Below are positions 24,857-33,270 of a DNA stretch of 64,000 nucleotides, in pieces. Location: contig JACPVG010000006.1 in the NCBI GenBank assembly GCA_016191875.1, positions 1 to 64,000 of the forward strand. Reading direction: 5' to 3'. A model generated the notes under the pieces. The model was not told the DNA's origin, searched no databases, and saw only the letters and a list, made by a program, of their open reading frames with translations. This DNA is from Chloroflexota bacterium. GTDB lineage: Bacteria; Chloroflexota; Anaerolineae; Anaerolineales; UBA11579. The position numbers were made by a program, and so were the translations under genes. Each line of letters opens with the position of its first letter. The stretch's first letter is position 1.

Positions 24857-24885
24857 GGGCGCCGTACAAGCGCCCCGATTTCTTT
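24857..24885 (+). terminator. Hairpin terminator after the NBR1-like lipoprotein
   Basis: GGGCGC and GCGCCC pair around a 7-base loop and are followed by the T-rich GATTTCTTT. It lies about 30 bases after the lipoprotein stop. Confidence 0.6.
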
Positions 24886-24932
24886 CGTATAGAGGCGCTG
24901 GGAGTAATCCAACTGTGGAGCCGTCTCCGCCG

Positions 24933-24938
24933 TATAAT
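24933..24938 (+). promoter_or_regulatory. TATAAT -10 box, leaderless start of folC
   Basis: A perfect TATAAT ends 6 bases before ATG 24945. The track's start at 24822 is upstream of both this box and the terminator. Confidence 0.58.
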
Positions 24939-24944
24939 GGCAGA

Positions 24945-26375
24945 ATGGCACATTTGCCAGATTCCTCTTCTCAATTTAGGGAATATTGGGCTGCCTATGA
25001 GTGGCTACTGTCGCTCATTCAGGACCCGCAGGGGAAACGCTACCTGACCGCTAGGTCAAAGGAGGAGCGGCTTGTGGAAATGAAATCGCAGATTCCCCGC
25101 CTGCAGCAATTCCTTGACTTCACCAATAACCCCGAAGATGAGTTTCATTCAATCCACATTGCGGGCACCAGCGGGAAGGGTTCGGTTACTATGATGTTGG
25201 CGTCAATCCTAAACGCGTCCGGCATACGGAGCGGACATCACGTAAGCCCCTATTTGCAGTTGTGTAATGAAAAACTTGTCTTCGAGGGCAGACCCATTCC
25301 TCCTTGGCTTTTCGCTTTGCTGGTGGAATCGTTTCGAACTGATTATTCGACCTGGCAATCTCAGGCCGCTGGAAATCACCTCAAATACGGCGAAGCCTGG
25401 GTAGCCCTTACCCTTCGTTTTTTTGCGCAACAGCGCCCGGAATGGGTTGTGCTTGAAACGGGTATGGGCGGACGCTTCGACCCCACAAACGTGGTCGCAA
25501 GCGAGTTGGCGATCATCACGAACATTGACTACGATCATACCGAGTCGCTCGGAGCAAGTCTAGAAGAAATCGCTTGGCACAAAGCGGGTATCATCAAGCC
25601 GGGCAAGGCGATTATCACGGCAGAGCAGCACCCCGCGACGCTCAGGGTCATTGAAGGCGAAGCCCGCAGCCTGGAGGCTCCTCTGTACAGACTTGGCCAC
25701 GAGTTCGATTTTGAAGTTAACTCGGAAGACTTGGTCCTGCGTGTCCACACCCCATTCGGGGAGCACGCAATCCCGCGATTCGAGCCCCGGGGTCGTCACC
25801 AGGCCGCGAACGCCAGCCTGACCGTTACTGCCATTGATCTGCTTCGCAGCCACTACGGCCTGATGGTTTCAGAGGATGATTTGCAAAACGGTCTGGGTTC
25901 TGTTCGCCTGGAAGGCCGATTTGAGACTGTTCAGACAGACCCGCTGGTAATATTGGATGGCGCCCATAACCCGGCAAAGATGGCTGCCCTGGCCAGTAAC
26001 CTGAACGCAAGTTTTCCCGGAAGACGGGTCTCGATGGTATTCGGTATGCTGGGGATGAAGGAAGGCGATGCGATGCTGCGTCTGATTTCTCCATTTGTCC
26101 AGCGCTGGTTTCTCACCCAACCGTCCGTGCTCGGCAAGCCTGCAATGCCCATCAGGCAGCTCGCCAATCTTCTGGCGCACGTAGACCCGGAGGCCAAATA
26201 CACTACTCATCCAGAACTGAACGATGCCATTGATGCCGCCCTGATGGCGATAAACCAAGGGGAAGTCCTGGTCATCACTGGATCGATCTACCTGGTGGGC
26301 GCGGCGCGCAACCGCTGGGTGCACCCCGAGCAGCTGCTCGCGACGTGGGAAGCTGATTGGCCAAACCCTCAATAA
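24945..26375 (+). CDS. folC: Folylpolyglutamate synthase / dihydrofolate synthase
   Basis: A 476-residue Mur-ligase-family enzyme. The P-loop is IHIAGTSGKGSVTMMLASIL, followed by ETGMGGRFDPTN, the metal and nucleotide block TNIDYDHTESLG and, in the C-terminal domain, LVILDGAHNP. It adds glutamate to folates, and in many bacteria also to dihydropteroate, in the cytosol. The start MAHLPDSS is set by the TATAAT box 6 bases upstream. It is a single gene. Folate supply connects loosely with the pterin dehydratase and YgfZ in this window. Confidence 0.93.
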   Translation: MAHLPDSSSQFREYWAAYEWLLSLIQDPQGKRYLTARSKEERLVEMKSQIPRLQQFLDFTNNPEDEFHSIHIAGTSGKGSVTMMLASILNASGIRSGHHVSPYLQLCNEKLVFEGRPIPPWLFALLVESFRTDYSTWQSQAAGNHLKYGEAWVALTLRFFAQQRPEWVVLETGMGGRFDPTNVVASELAIITNIDYDHTESLGASLEEIAWHKAGIIKPGKAIITAEQHPATLRVIEGEARSLEAPLYRLGHEFDFEVNSEDLVLRVHTPFGEHAIPRFEPRGRHQAANASLTVTAIDLLRSHYGLMVSEDDLQNGLGSVRLEGRFETVQTDPLVILDGAHNPAKMAALASNLNASFPGRRVSMVFGMLGMKEGDAMLRLISPFVQRWFLTQPSVLGKPAMPIRQLANLLAHVDPEAKYTTHPELNDAIDAALMAINQGEVLVITGSIYLVGAARNRWVHPEQLLATWEADWPNPQ

Positions 26376-26383
26376 TCGAGGGT
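26365..26383. terminator. Small hairpin between convergent folC and cytochrome operon
   Basis: ACCCTC and GAGGGT pair perfectly around AATAATC, overlapping the folC stop and adjoining the cytochrome b stop. There is no T-tract, so its efficiency is doubtful. Confidence 0.35.
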
Positions 26384-27553
26384 CTAGCGTTCTGGAGCAC
26401 CTGCTTCGATCCAGTCACGCAGCGCGTTCAGTTGGTCGGGGCTCAGCCTTCCGGGATGTTCCTGGCGCTGGGGCCAGATTACCGCCAGACTGATTCCGGA
26501 TGCGTTCGGAACGACCGCCAGACCAGAATCCCCGCCTGCCAGCGCCCCCGAATAGGTCAGCAGATCCAGATTGCCCGGACTGCCCTGCCCCTGATGGCAT
26601 AGCCCGCAGCTCGCGGCGAACATGTCTCCAATTCCGTTTTCCCAGGTCGTGCCAATTTTCTCTGCGTCAAAGCGGGCGGCCGCCAGAGTCGGAAATGGGG
26701 TTGGTGTCAACGGAGTAAAACCGCTCGCCCGCCCCAGGTCCGGGATGACGGATGGCTGGGCGACCGCGGTTTGCTCAACGCTTACGAACCACACAACTCC
26801 CAGCACCAGTAAAAACGCCGCACCGCCGTAGCCATAGGCGAACTTTCTGCGGCGCGCCAGATATTCCTCATCGGTTGTTTCGATTGTCGGAGCTACATAA
26901 TCCTGATTTTCCAGGGCCAGCGGATGCTCTTCAGCCATTTCATGGGCACTCAGATATCCTGTGAACATACTCTTGTTCTGATGTTTGATAAGCACATGAT
27001 AGAAATGCCATAGGATGATCGAAAGCACGGCCAGAAGGGCTTCGCCCCCGTGAGCCGCCTTGGCTGCCGGGATCCACTCCCCCGACAAAAATTGCGTTGC
27101 CGTGATCGGGTTCCACAGGAAGAATCCGGTTAGCACCATCACGAAGGTACCCCAGATCAGTGCCCAATACTCAAACTTCTCTTCGAATGTGAAGAGACCC
27201 TGGCGTGGTTTTTCCTTTGAGATGCCCAGGTTGAATCGTACTTGTTCCCAGGCGTTGCGCGCGTCGCTAAGCTCCGGGAGGATGTGTGGGCTCCCGCGCT
27301 CCACGTACCAGTAGTAGATCAGCGTTCCAAAGTGATAGATGGTTAGCAAAACAAGAACTACCGCTGCTACGCGATGAAGGATGCGGGCCACCTCCAGCCC
27401 GCCCATCAACCACAGCAGCCACTCTGAAACGCGAAACTGGCTGAACTTCTGGGGTATCCCTGTGGCAGTCAGGACGGCGAACGAGCCCACCAGCGTCCAA
27501 TGCTCAATCCGCCGAGTCTGGGAAAAGCGCAGGTAGCTTTGTTGCTCAGGCAT
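26384..27553 (-). CDS. Membrane cytochrome b with C-terminal mono-heme cytochrome c domain
   Basis: A 389-residue protein. Four helices with His residues in heme-ligating positions (RRIEHWTLVGSFAVLTATG, ILHRVAAVVLVLLTIYHFG, FEEKFEYWALIWGTFVMVLTGFFLW, ILWHFYHVLIKHQ) resemble cytochrome b561 and formate dehydrogenase gamma subunits. A fifth helix (FAYGYGGAAFLLVLGVVWFV) leads to an outside domain with one CxxCH site (CGLCHQG). It should pass electrons between the quinone pool and periplasmic hemes. The start MPEQQSYL (27553) has AAGGAAAG upstream and overlaps the stop of the preceding nine-heme gene by 8 bases. Confidence 0.87.
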   Translation of the reverse strand: MPEQQSYLRFSQTRRIEHWTLVGSFAVLTATGIPQKFSQFRVSEWLLWLMGGLEVARILHRVAAVVLVLLTIYHFGTLIYYWYVERGSPHILPELSDARNAWEQVRFNLGISKEKPRQGLFTFEEKFEYWALIWGTFVMVLTGFFLWNPITATQFLSGEWIPAAKAAHGGEALLAVLSIILWHFYHVLIKHQNKSMFTGYLSAHEMAEEHPLALENQDYVAPTIETTDEEYLARRRKFAYGYGGAAFLLVLGVVWFVSVEQTAVAQPSVIPDLGRASGFTPLTPTPFPTLAAARFDAEKIGTTWENGIGDMFAASCGLCHQGQGSPGNLDLLTYSGALAGGDSGLAVVPNASGISLAVIWPQRQEHPGRLSPDQLNALRDWIEAGAPER

Positions 27554-28739
27554 GGTTCTTTCCTTGGCCGCGGCCTTCGCGCCGCTGCCGCAGAATGTCT
27601 GTGACAATAAAGAACCCCATTCCAGTCAGCGTTCCCGGAATGAAGAGTTTGTAGAACAGGTCTACCAGGTATACAACGGCGTAATGCTCTAGATCGGGCG
27701 GATAGTGTCCAAGCCAGGCGTCGGAGAAATTCGGGGTGGCATCAACATGGCAGCGCTGGCAGGTCCCCAGCAGGTTCTGCTTAATCACATTACTGTTCTC
27801 GTCGGTAGGCTTGCGGATGTCGTGAACCCCGTGGCAGTCAACACAAACTGGCTTATTGGTTTGCTGGTCAGGGGCAATCCGCTCAAAGATTGAAACGGTG
27901 GTGCCGTGAAAGTCCGAGATATAAGTATCGAACACCTGAGTATTGACTCCGTACTTCGCCATTAGGGATTCATCCGCATGGCACCGAGCGCAAATATCGG
28001 GAGAGAAGAGATGGAAGGACGGGTCGGTTGGCCCGCGCGTGCCGTGGTAGTCGTGGCAATCGATGCACGAAGGGACATCCGCGTTGAAGTCGTTCAGTAG
28101 CGCATCCCCATGGACGCTCTCTTTGTAGACGTCAAAAATTTGTGAGTGACAACCCTCACAGGTTTTGGCTATCTTTGTCCTGGAGGCGCCGAGTTCATTC
28201 AGGGCATGTGGGTTGTGACAATCGGAGCAAATCGCAGCCTCGAGATTCCCCCCGGCAACACTTTCGGCATGCCGGCCACCGGCATATTGTTCCTGGGCAC
28301 CGGCATGGCAGTTCTGGCAGACCCCAACCATGCTGACCCGAAGCTCCCTTGAGGTACCGGCGCTGGCCTGCGGATGCGGGTAGCCGCTGATGTCAAGGTG
28401 ACACTGCACGCAGGCATAGCCTCGCCGTCCATGAGACGACGCCCCAAAGAGGATGGGGTCGATGGTCAGGTAGAGCGCGTCATCGTCCGAAAACGGGAGC
28501 ACCATCCCCGGCTGGGCGTGGCAGTCCAGGCATTCCCGGTTTCCCATCAATACGGCCGATGGGTTCGGTGGAGGGTCGCCTTGGGCCGCTTCCCGGGCGC
28601 TGGCGATGCCCACAGCCGCCAGCGCGATCGCAAGGACCACCAGGCCAAGAAACCAACCTGCCGGCTTCCCAAACCATGCCCATTGGCGACGCTCCGACAA
28701 GTTCATCACAACTCGAGAAAGGTGATCCATATCGGCCAT
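27546..28739 (-). CDS. Nine-heme membrane-anchored cytochrome c
   Basis: A 397-residue protein with nine CxxCH sites in order (CLDCH, CVQCH, CQNCH, CSDCH, CEGCH, CIDCH, CARCH, CVDCH, CQRCH), many extra His residues for distal ligation, an N-terminal membrane helix (about 22-47) and a second one near the C terminus (VVYLVDLFYKLFIPGTLTGMGFFIV). Both ends would be anchored with the hemes outside. It sits between the octaheme lipoprotein (20 bases upstream) and the b/c subunit. It is probably the wire between the membrane cytochrome b and the lipoprotein. The exact start is uncertain (M1, M4 or M12), as no ribosome site is clear. Confidence 0.88.
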   Translation of the reverse strand: MADMDHLSRVVMNLSERRQWAWFGKPAGWFLGLVVLAIALAAVGIASAREAAQGDPPPNPSAVLMGNRECLDCHAQPGMVLPFSDDDALYLTIDPILFGASSHGRRGYACVQCHLDISGYPHPQASAGTSRELRVSMVGVCQNCHAGAQEQYAGGRHAESVAGGNLEAAICSDCHNPHALNELGASRTKIAKTCEGCHSQIFDVYKESVHGDALLNDFNADVPSCIDCHDYHGTRGPTDPSFHLFSPDICARCHADESLMAKYGVNTQVFDTYISDFHGTTVSIFERIAPDQQTNKPVCVDCHGVHDIRKPTDENSNVIKQNLLGTCQRCHVDATPNFSDAWLGHYPPDLEHYAVVYLVDLFYKLFIPGTLTGMGFFIVTDILRQRREGRGQGKNHA

Positions 28740-28758
28740 GAATAGCTAGGGACAAATA

Positions 28759-29985
28759 TCAGTCGCCATCGCCGTCAGCGGAATCGTGATAGCCGTTGGC
28801 CACTTCTGCCAACTGGTTAACGGGCAGCTCGGTCACGATCTCTCCATTGTGGCAGGAACCACAGACATACTCCAGCGTCAGATAGGGCATAACGGTGTCA
28901 CCATCCGGGCTGAACTGGGGAGCCTGCGGATCGACATTTATTGAGAAGAGGTGAGAGCTGATATCTCCCCGGTGTTGGTCCAGGTCGCCCGCCGCCGACA
29001 ACCCAATGGGGGCCATGTGGCAGGCCAAGCACGAAACAAATCCCGGCGCGTGCTTGCTGACTTTCCGCTCAGTCTGCTGCCAATGGCAGCCGGTGCAAGC
29101 GACATTTAACCCCTGCTCCGGATTGACCTCCGCATCCTGGTAAACAGAACTCGCATGCGGGTCATGGCAAGTAACGCAGCTTAGCGCGAAATGCTTGGAG
29201 TTCAGGAGCTCGGTGTACTGTTGCTCGCTGACTTCGAAACCATCAGCTGCGGCGATATCCTGGCCCTTGCTGCTCGCATGGCACGCTCCACAGGCCTGAG
29301 ATGAACGGTCGAGCACCATCTGGTAGCCATATGGGTTGCCGGCGTGCAGGCTGCCGGGCCCGTGACAGGCCTCGCACTGAACGCCCGGAAATTCCCAAGT
29401 GCCAAGGATTCCTTCCAATCCATCCTGATGTCCTTGCGGCCGGTATCCGGTCGAGTGGCAGGAGCCGCAGTCGTAAATCTTCTGTTCACCCGCATGAAGC
29501 GCCGTCCAGTCCTTGGGCGTTTCTAGTAGTTCGTTTGCATAGACGTATTGGGTTTGCGAGTCTGCTTCACCGGTGATCAAATAGCCATCCAAATCAAGGA
29601 AATTCGCCTTCCAACCGTACCCGCCCACAACGTAACTTATGTCCTCCCAAGAGTATCCGTCGGGGGGATTGGGCAAGCCGCCCGTGAATCTGTCGTAGGG
29701 AAAGACCGGAGGCCTTCCATTGCTGACCGGGGTAAGCTGGTAAGGATGGCCGGATAGGGCGAACTTCTGATACTCCTCCACGTGGCACTGGCTGCATCGA
29801 GTGCTGCCCACGTAGGTCTGGGCGGCGGAAGCGCTCTCCCCGGGTGGCCCCACCGGCCCAATTGGCCCCGGCGGCCCCTGCGGCCCCACCAGAGCCTGCT
29901 CGGAAGACCGTGCGCCGCACGCGGACAGGAACAACCCTGCCATCGCCAGAAAGACGTATCGGCTTAATGCAGGTTTCGGATTCAT
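28759..29985 (-). CDS. Octaheme cytochrome c lipoprotein with collagen-like linker
   Basis: A 408-residue protein starting at MNPKPALSRY, with GGAGGAG 6 bases upstream. The signal ends in the lipobox LSAC (Cys about 23). Residues about 34-49 form five Gly-X-Y triplets (GPQGPPGPIGPVGPPG), a collagen-like spacer. The rest carries eight CxxCH sites (CSQCH, CGSCH, CEACH, CGACH, CVTCH, CTGCH, CLACH, CGSCH), broadly like cytochrome c554-type multiheme proteins. It would be lipid-anchored outside the membrane and is the first gene of the cytochrome operon. Whether it is an enzyme or a pure electron carrier cannot be told. Confidence 0.87.
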   Translation of the reverse strand: MNPKPALSRYVFLAMAGLFLSACGARSSEQALVGPQGPPGPIGPVGPPGESASAAQTYVGSTRCSQCHVEEYQKFALSGHPYQLTPVSNGRPPVFPYDRFTGGLPNPPDGYSWEDISYVVGGYGWKANFLDLDGYLITGEADSQTQYVYANELLETPKDWTALHAGEQKIYDCGSCHSTGYRPQGHQDGLEGILGTWEFPGVQCEACHGPGSLHAGNPYGYQMVLDRSSQACGACHASSKGQDIAAADGFEVSEQQYTELLNSKHFALSCVTCHDPHASSVYQDAEVNPEQGLNVACTGCHWQQTERKVSKHAPGFVSCLACHMAPIGLSAAGDLDQHRGDISSHLFSINVDPQAPQFSPDGDTVMPYLTLEYVCGSCHNGEIVTELPVNQLAEVANGYHDSADGDGD

Positions 29986-30051
29986 CTTCACTCCTCCGGT
30001 ATTCACGCACATTATAAGGAGACCTGATAGGATTATTTTACAACAGCCCGG

Positions 30052-30237
30052 TCATCTGAATCTATCCAACACAAGCGCAATGATAGCGATACCCAGTAGC
30101 AGAATCGCTCCCTTCAAGGTAACCAGGTCTACCCAGAGCAAGACAATCGCTCCGAGCGACATAACGAATGCCAGTGTACGCAGGGCGAGATCCAGCCAAT
30201 TGGGTTCAGGCGAAGGGATTGGGCTTTGGGTTGCCAT
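30052..30237 (-). CDS. Small membrane protein, unknown function
   Basis: A 61-residue frame. A Pro/Ser-rich N terminus is followed by two hydrophobic stretches (LALRTLAFVMSLGAIVLLWVDLVTL and GAILLLGIAIIALVLDRF) ending at the C terminus. An AATAAT box ends 8 bases before the ATG, as in several leaderless genes here. It lies 114 bases past the GH25 gene region on the same strand. No homologous family is recognised, but amino-acid composition and topology look real. Confidence 0.5.
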   Translation of the reverse strand: MATQSPIPSPEPNWLDLALRTLAFVMSLGAIVLLWVDLVTLKGAILLLGIAIIALVLDRFR

Positions 30238-30330
30238 TGAATGCCATTATTCTCTTTGTTGAACTAAAGATACTAATGGCATCTGATGCCATTTTTCAGG
30301 GACAATTGTCACCAAAATGGTGGGCAATTT

Positions 30331-31962
30331 TCAACCGGTGAGCACTCGTAGAATCATCGCTTTTTCCGTGCTGTCGAGCCCGGGAAGGTCGTTGACGGCC
30401 GGGCCAGCATAAAGCGCATTTCTGATTTCCGGCGAGGCAGCGAGATGTGCTAACCCCGCCTGGGCCAGCAAGCCCCATCCCGACGCGTTCAACATCTGTG
30501 CGGCTCGATAGAACACATTGATCATTTCTTGGTTAAGCAGGCCCGGGTAGGGGCCCTCTTGAGTAGTCGGTCCATATTCGATATTGAGATAACCGGCCAG
30601 GGCGCTGCGATCCGAATCACTGATATTCCTCAACTCCATGAGCAGCGGACCGCGATACTCTGCCGTCCGGTCGTTGACCAGCTCGGCCAAACCCAAGCGT
30701 TCCACCATCGTCCAGCCCGGCAGGCCGAGCAGGCCAGCTAAGCGATAGATCGCGTTAATCATCATCTGGTTTGTAATTCCCGAGTACGGTACGGGCGATT
30801 GATCGTCGGGAGGCACCTGTGCAAAGACGATACCGAAAACCTTGCTCAGGGCATCCATCTGCGCGCCCGACAGAGACTCGATCGTCTCGAGCCGGGGTCC
30901 CCGATACCTGGCCTGTCGGTCATTCGCCAGATGGGCAAGCCCGGCGGAGTGCAGCAAGGCCCATCCGCCCTGTCCCAGGGTCTCCGCGGCCTCATAAAAA
31001 CCGTTGATGACCTGTTGGTTCGTCAGTGCGTAGAGCGGGTAGGTCGAGACAGTTCCTGCCCTGTCCGCGAGTATCAGATCGACCTGGGTCATAAGCGAAT
31101 CCAGAATCGGTTCTGGGATATCCAGATCTAGCGGAGCCAGGCCATCATAAGGGAGAGGCGCATAGGCTGCATCCTGTAGATAACCCAGCCTCAACGAATC
31201 CAACAACAGGACCAGGTTTGCCCCGTGCTTCTTCGTCGCCGCCCCGATCGCCGCAAGCATTTCGGCGTTGCTCAACTCAGGCACAGTGTGAGGTAGACCC
31301 GCGATCCCCAACCATCCCAGGAGCTGCTGCTCTGTCCCCTGGTAGTAGTTCATGTCGACGGGCGGGCGCCCCTGATTGACGCCCGGCACCGCGCCCCGAT
31401 CCGTGAACTGCCAGAACGTCCAACCGCTGCCGGCCCACCCCCCCGCCGGAACAATCGGCGCCGCGACCCCATAATTTGCAATCCACAAGGGGTGGCGCGT
31501 CAGGGTTGCTGTGTCGCCCAGCGACGTTCGCCAGGTGTCCGGGTTTGTGTAGATTATCGGCGTTCGCCCGGTATTTCGGAGGACCTCCTCAAGCCAGGCC
31601 CTAATGCCACCGATTCGTTGGGCCGGGCTCATGCCCTGGAACGCCTCGCGCACGAAGGCGGGCGAATTCTCCACATCCAGCACCGGAGGCATGTCGAACT
31701 CGTGAAGGAACGGCTGGATGCGTTGGAGGAAGTGCCGCGCCTGCGCCAGCGCGTCTATGTCTGGGCGATAAAAGTGGTAGGCACCCCGAATAAGTCCGGC
31801 CGAGCGCATCTTCACCCAGTTGCTAACGAATTGGGGGTCAATGAAACCCACCCCCTCAGTGGCCTTCACAAATGCGAAAGAGACTCCGGAGTGGCGGACC
31901 GCACTCCAGTCAACTTCCCCGCGGTGATAACTTACATCGATGCCTTTGGCTTTCTCCAGCAT
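30331..31962 (-). CDS. GH25 muramidase with four C-terminal repeats
   Basis: A 543-residue protein. Residues 5-215 form a glycoside hydrolase 25 lysozyme domain: GIDVSYHRG, FAFVKATEG, GAYHFYRP, PPVLDVENS (catalytic acids) and WTFWQFTDRG. The remainder is four copies of a roughly 70-residue unit (about 229-297 divergent, 309-378, 392-462, 471-541) with the pattern NQxMINxxYRAAxxLGxxGWxLLxxAGLAxL...YxGPxxxxL. No signal peptide is visible, which is typical of phage-type endolysins or of non-classical export. The repeats may bind cell wall or target the enzyme. No phage gene is nearby. Confidence 0.88.
   Translation of the reverse strand: MLEKAKGIDVSYHRGEVDWSAVRHSGVSFAFVKATEGVGFIDPQFVSNWVKMRSAGLIRGAYHFYRPDIDALAQARHFLQRIQPFLHEFDMPPVLDVENSPAFVREAFQGMSPAQRIGGIRAWLEEVLRNTGRTPIIYTNPDTWRTSLGDTATLTRHPLWIANYGVAAPIVPAGGWAGSGWTFWQFTDRGAVPGVNQGRPPVDMNYYQGTEQQLLGWLGIAGLPHTVPELSNAEMLAAIGAATKKHGANLVLLLDSLRLGYLQDAAYAPLPYDGLAPLDLDIPEPILDSLMTQVDLILADRAGTVSTYPLYALTNQQVINGFYEAAETLGQGGWALLHSAGLAHLANDRQARYRGPRLETIESLSGAQMDALSKVFGIVFAQVPPDDQSPVPYSGITNQMMINAIYRLAGLLGLPGWTMVERLGLAELVNDRTAEYRGPLLMELRNISDSDRSALAGYLNIEYGPTTQEGPYPGLLNQEMINVFYRAAQMLNASGWGLLAQAGLAHLAASPEIRNALYAGPAVNDLPGLDSTEKAMILRVLTG
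30340..31278 (-). repeat. Four tandem protein repeats in the GH25 gene
   Basis: At protein level three well-conserved copies and one divergent copy of about 70 residues, spaced about 80 residues apart, share N-x-x-M-I-N, G-W and Y-x-G-P positions. They are too diverged to show as DNA repeats. I do not recognise them as a known wall-binding family. Confidence 0.7.
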
Positions 31963-32117
31963 GGCTATGGTAACGACAATGCAACTAGCATGCCACGCCC
32001 AATTATGTGTGGAGTTTTCTTGGGGATGCTGGCCTGATGCGCTAGATGGAGCTGAACAAGTTGACCGGAGACAGCCCGGCGTCGATACGCCCCTGTATAG
32101 ATATTTAGGCAGGCGGA

Positions 32118-32615
32118 CTAGATATCGCCTTCTACCGGCGGTTTGGATGCATGAGTCTCGCGCCGCACATAGTCACCGACACGCACTGCGGACCTGTACC
32201 TCCCCATTTCCCCGGCGCGTTCAGCGGCGCAATCGTTGCACTCCCAAGTGCGAAAACCCTGCTCGCTGCCCGCATCGCGCTCAAATGCCCATGCGGGCTT
32301 TGTCTGCTTACACGTCTCGCAACGCGCGGCAAGGCCCGCGTAATAGCCGCGATTTCTTTTCGCATACGGATGCGCTATCAGGGCCGCGCGATGGTGCACC
32401 CGCGGAACCGGCTGCCAGCCATGTGAAGGCTTGCGGTTGTTGCCACCCACCAAGGAATTCGCCAGGTTCCAATCTTCAGCAGATATGCGAACGATGCTAC
32501 GCGCCTCCCAGGAGTTTTTTCGCAACCGATAGGCCAGCGCCCAGCCATGGCTGGTTTTCCAGATTCGTATGGCGCCTTCACTCACGACCTGCTCGATAGC
32601 TTCATCCCAGGTCAT
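32118..32615 (-). CDS. Uncharacterised protein with CxxC...CxxC zinc-binding segment
   Basis: A 165-residue soluble protein, unrecognised. The N-terminal half is rich in Trp and basic residues. The second half has CETCKQTKPAWAFERDAGSEQGFRTWECNDC, which can form a treble-clef or zinc-ribbon fold. GGAGAGAG precedes the ATG directly. It starts 19 bases after the stop of a 52-residue HTH protein, so the two are probably co-transcribed. The zinc knuckle plus HTH neighbour hint at a nucleic-acid role, but that is inference only. Confidence 0.6.
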   Translation of the reverse strand: MTWDEAIEQVVSEGAIRIWKTSHGWALAYRLRKNSWEARSIVRISAEDWNLANSLVGGNNRKPSHGWQPVPRVHHRAALIAHPYAKRNRGYYAGLAARCETCKQTKPAWAFERDAGSEQGFRTWECNDCAAERAGEMGRYRSAVRVGDYVRRETHASKPPVEGDI

Positions 32616-32634
32616 TCTCTCTCCTGCAACACAA

Positions 32635-32793
32635 TCATCTAATCACTTCCAGGTCATCCGGGTCGATCAACCAGTCGTCGCCGCTTTCCTCTGCAGGCAA
32701 GAGACCGGCGGCGATGTATCCAAGCAGTTCGGCGACATCCAGCCCAACCCGTTCAGCGGCTTCAGCGAGTGATATCTTCACTTTGTTGCCCAT
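32635..32793 (-). CDS. 52-residue HTH (MerR/excisionase-like) protein, absent from the ORF track
   Basis: The frame ATG 32793 to TGA 32635 encodes MGNKVKISLAEAAERVGLDVAELLGYIAAGLLPAEESGDDWLIDPDDLEVIR. The pattern ISLAEAAERVGL...LLGYIAAGLLPAEE...WLIDPDDLE matches the short winged-HTH of MerR, excisionase and HTH_17 proteins, where a helix-turn-helix is followed by a small wing. A TATAAT box ends 6 bases before the ATG, indicating a leaderless mRNA. It is too small for a complete regulator with a sensor domain, and may work with the zinc-finger protein just downstream. Confidence 0.65.
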   Translation of the reverse strand: MGNKVKISLAEAAERVGLDVAELLGYIAAGLLPAEESGDDWLIDPDDLEVIR

Positions 32794-32799
32794 TCTGCA

Positions 32800-32805
32800 A
32801 TTATA
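32800..32805 (-). promoter_or_regulatory. TATAAT -10 box, leaderless start of the small HTH gene
   Basis: ATTATA on the + strand reads TATAAT on the minus strand and ends 6 bases before the ATG at 32793. Confidence 0.5.
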
Positions 32806-32832
32806 TCCACTTCCGGAACTTGCTTGACCAAT

Positions 32833-33270
32833 CTAGTCTCCAATGGCTTTGTAGAAGTTGGTTACTCTGGCCGTAGAGAGAAGTACGCCCCGCCCTTCGT
32901 GCTGGATGTCCACCTGATGGACGATCAACTGCGTAGAGCGGCGAATCACGCGTCCATCCGCCCGGATCCAACCGTTTTTGGCAGACCCGACATGGCTGCC
33001 ATTGATTTCAATACCAACCGGGACTACCTTGCTCAGATCGACGCCCCAGCAGGCATGTAGGCTCGCCACCGATTCTGCCAGCGCCATGCAGATTCCGCCG
33101 TGCAGCAGTCCATTTGGCTGGCGGACCTTATCCGTGATCGGCATCCGCATGACCAATCCCTCATCCCAGACGTCCACGATTTCAATCTCCAGAAACCCTA
33201 GCGCGGCAGTGGTTGTTATGGAGCGCATCGCTACCAGCCAGCCATCTTTATCAACGATTTGGTCCTTCAT
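32833..33270 (-). CDS. PaaI-family hotdog thioesterase
   Basis: A 145-residue hotdog-fold protein. The active-site segment PNGLLHGGICMALAESVASL and the downstream GIEINGSHVGSAKNGWIRADGRVIRRS match the PaaI/YdiI acyl-CoA thioesterase group. It would hydrolyse small or aromatic acyl-CoA esters in the cytosol. I start at MKDQIVDKDG (33270), with GGAGAG 5 bases upstream. The track's start at 33357 adds 29 residues unlike the family. Confidence 0.8.
   Translation of the reverse strand: MKDQIVDKDGWLVAMRSITTTAALGFLEIEIVDVWDEGLVMRMPITDKVRQPNGLLHGGICMALAESVASLHACWGVDLSKVVPVGIEINGSHVGSAKNGWIRADGRVIRRSTQLIVHQVDIQHEGRGVLLSTARVTNFYKAIGD

Noticed and set aside
30331-31962. Prophage endolysin
   Set aside because: The GH25 domain lacks a signal peptide like phage lysins, but there is no holin, structural or replication gene anywhere nearby.
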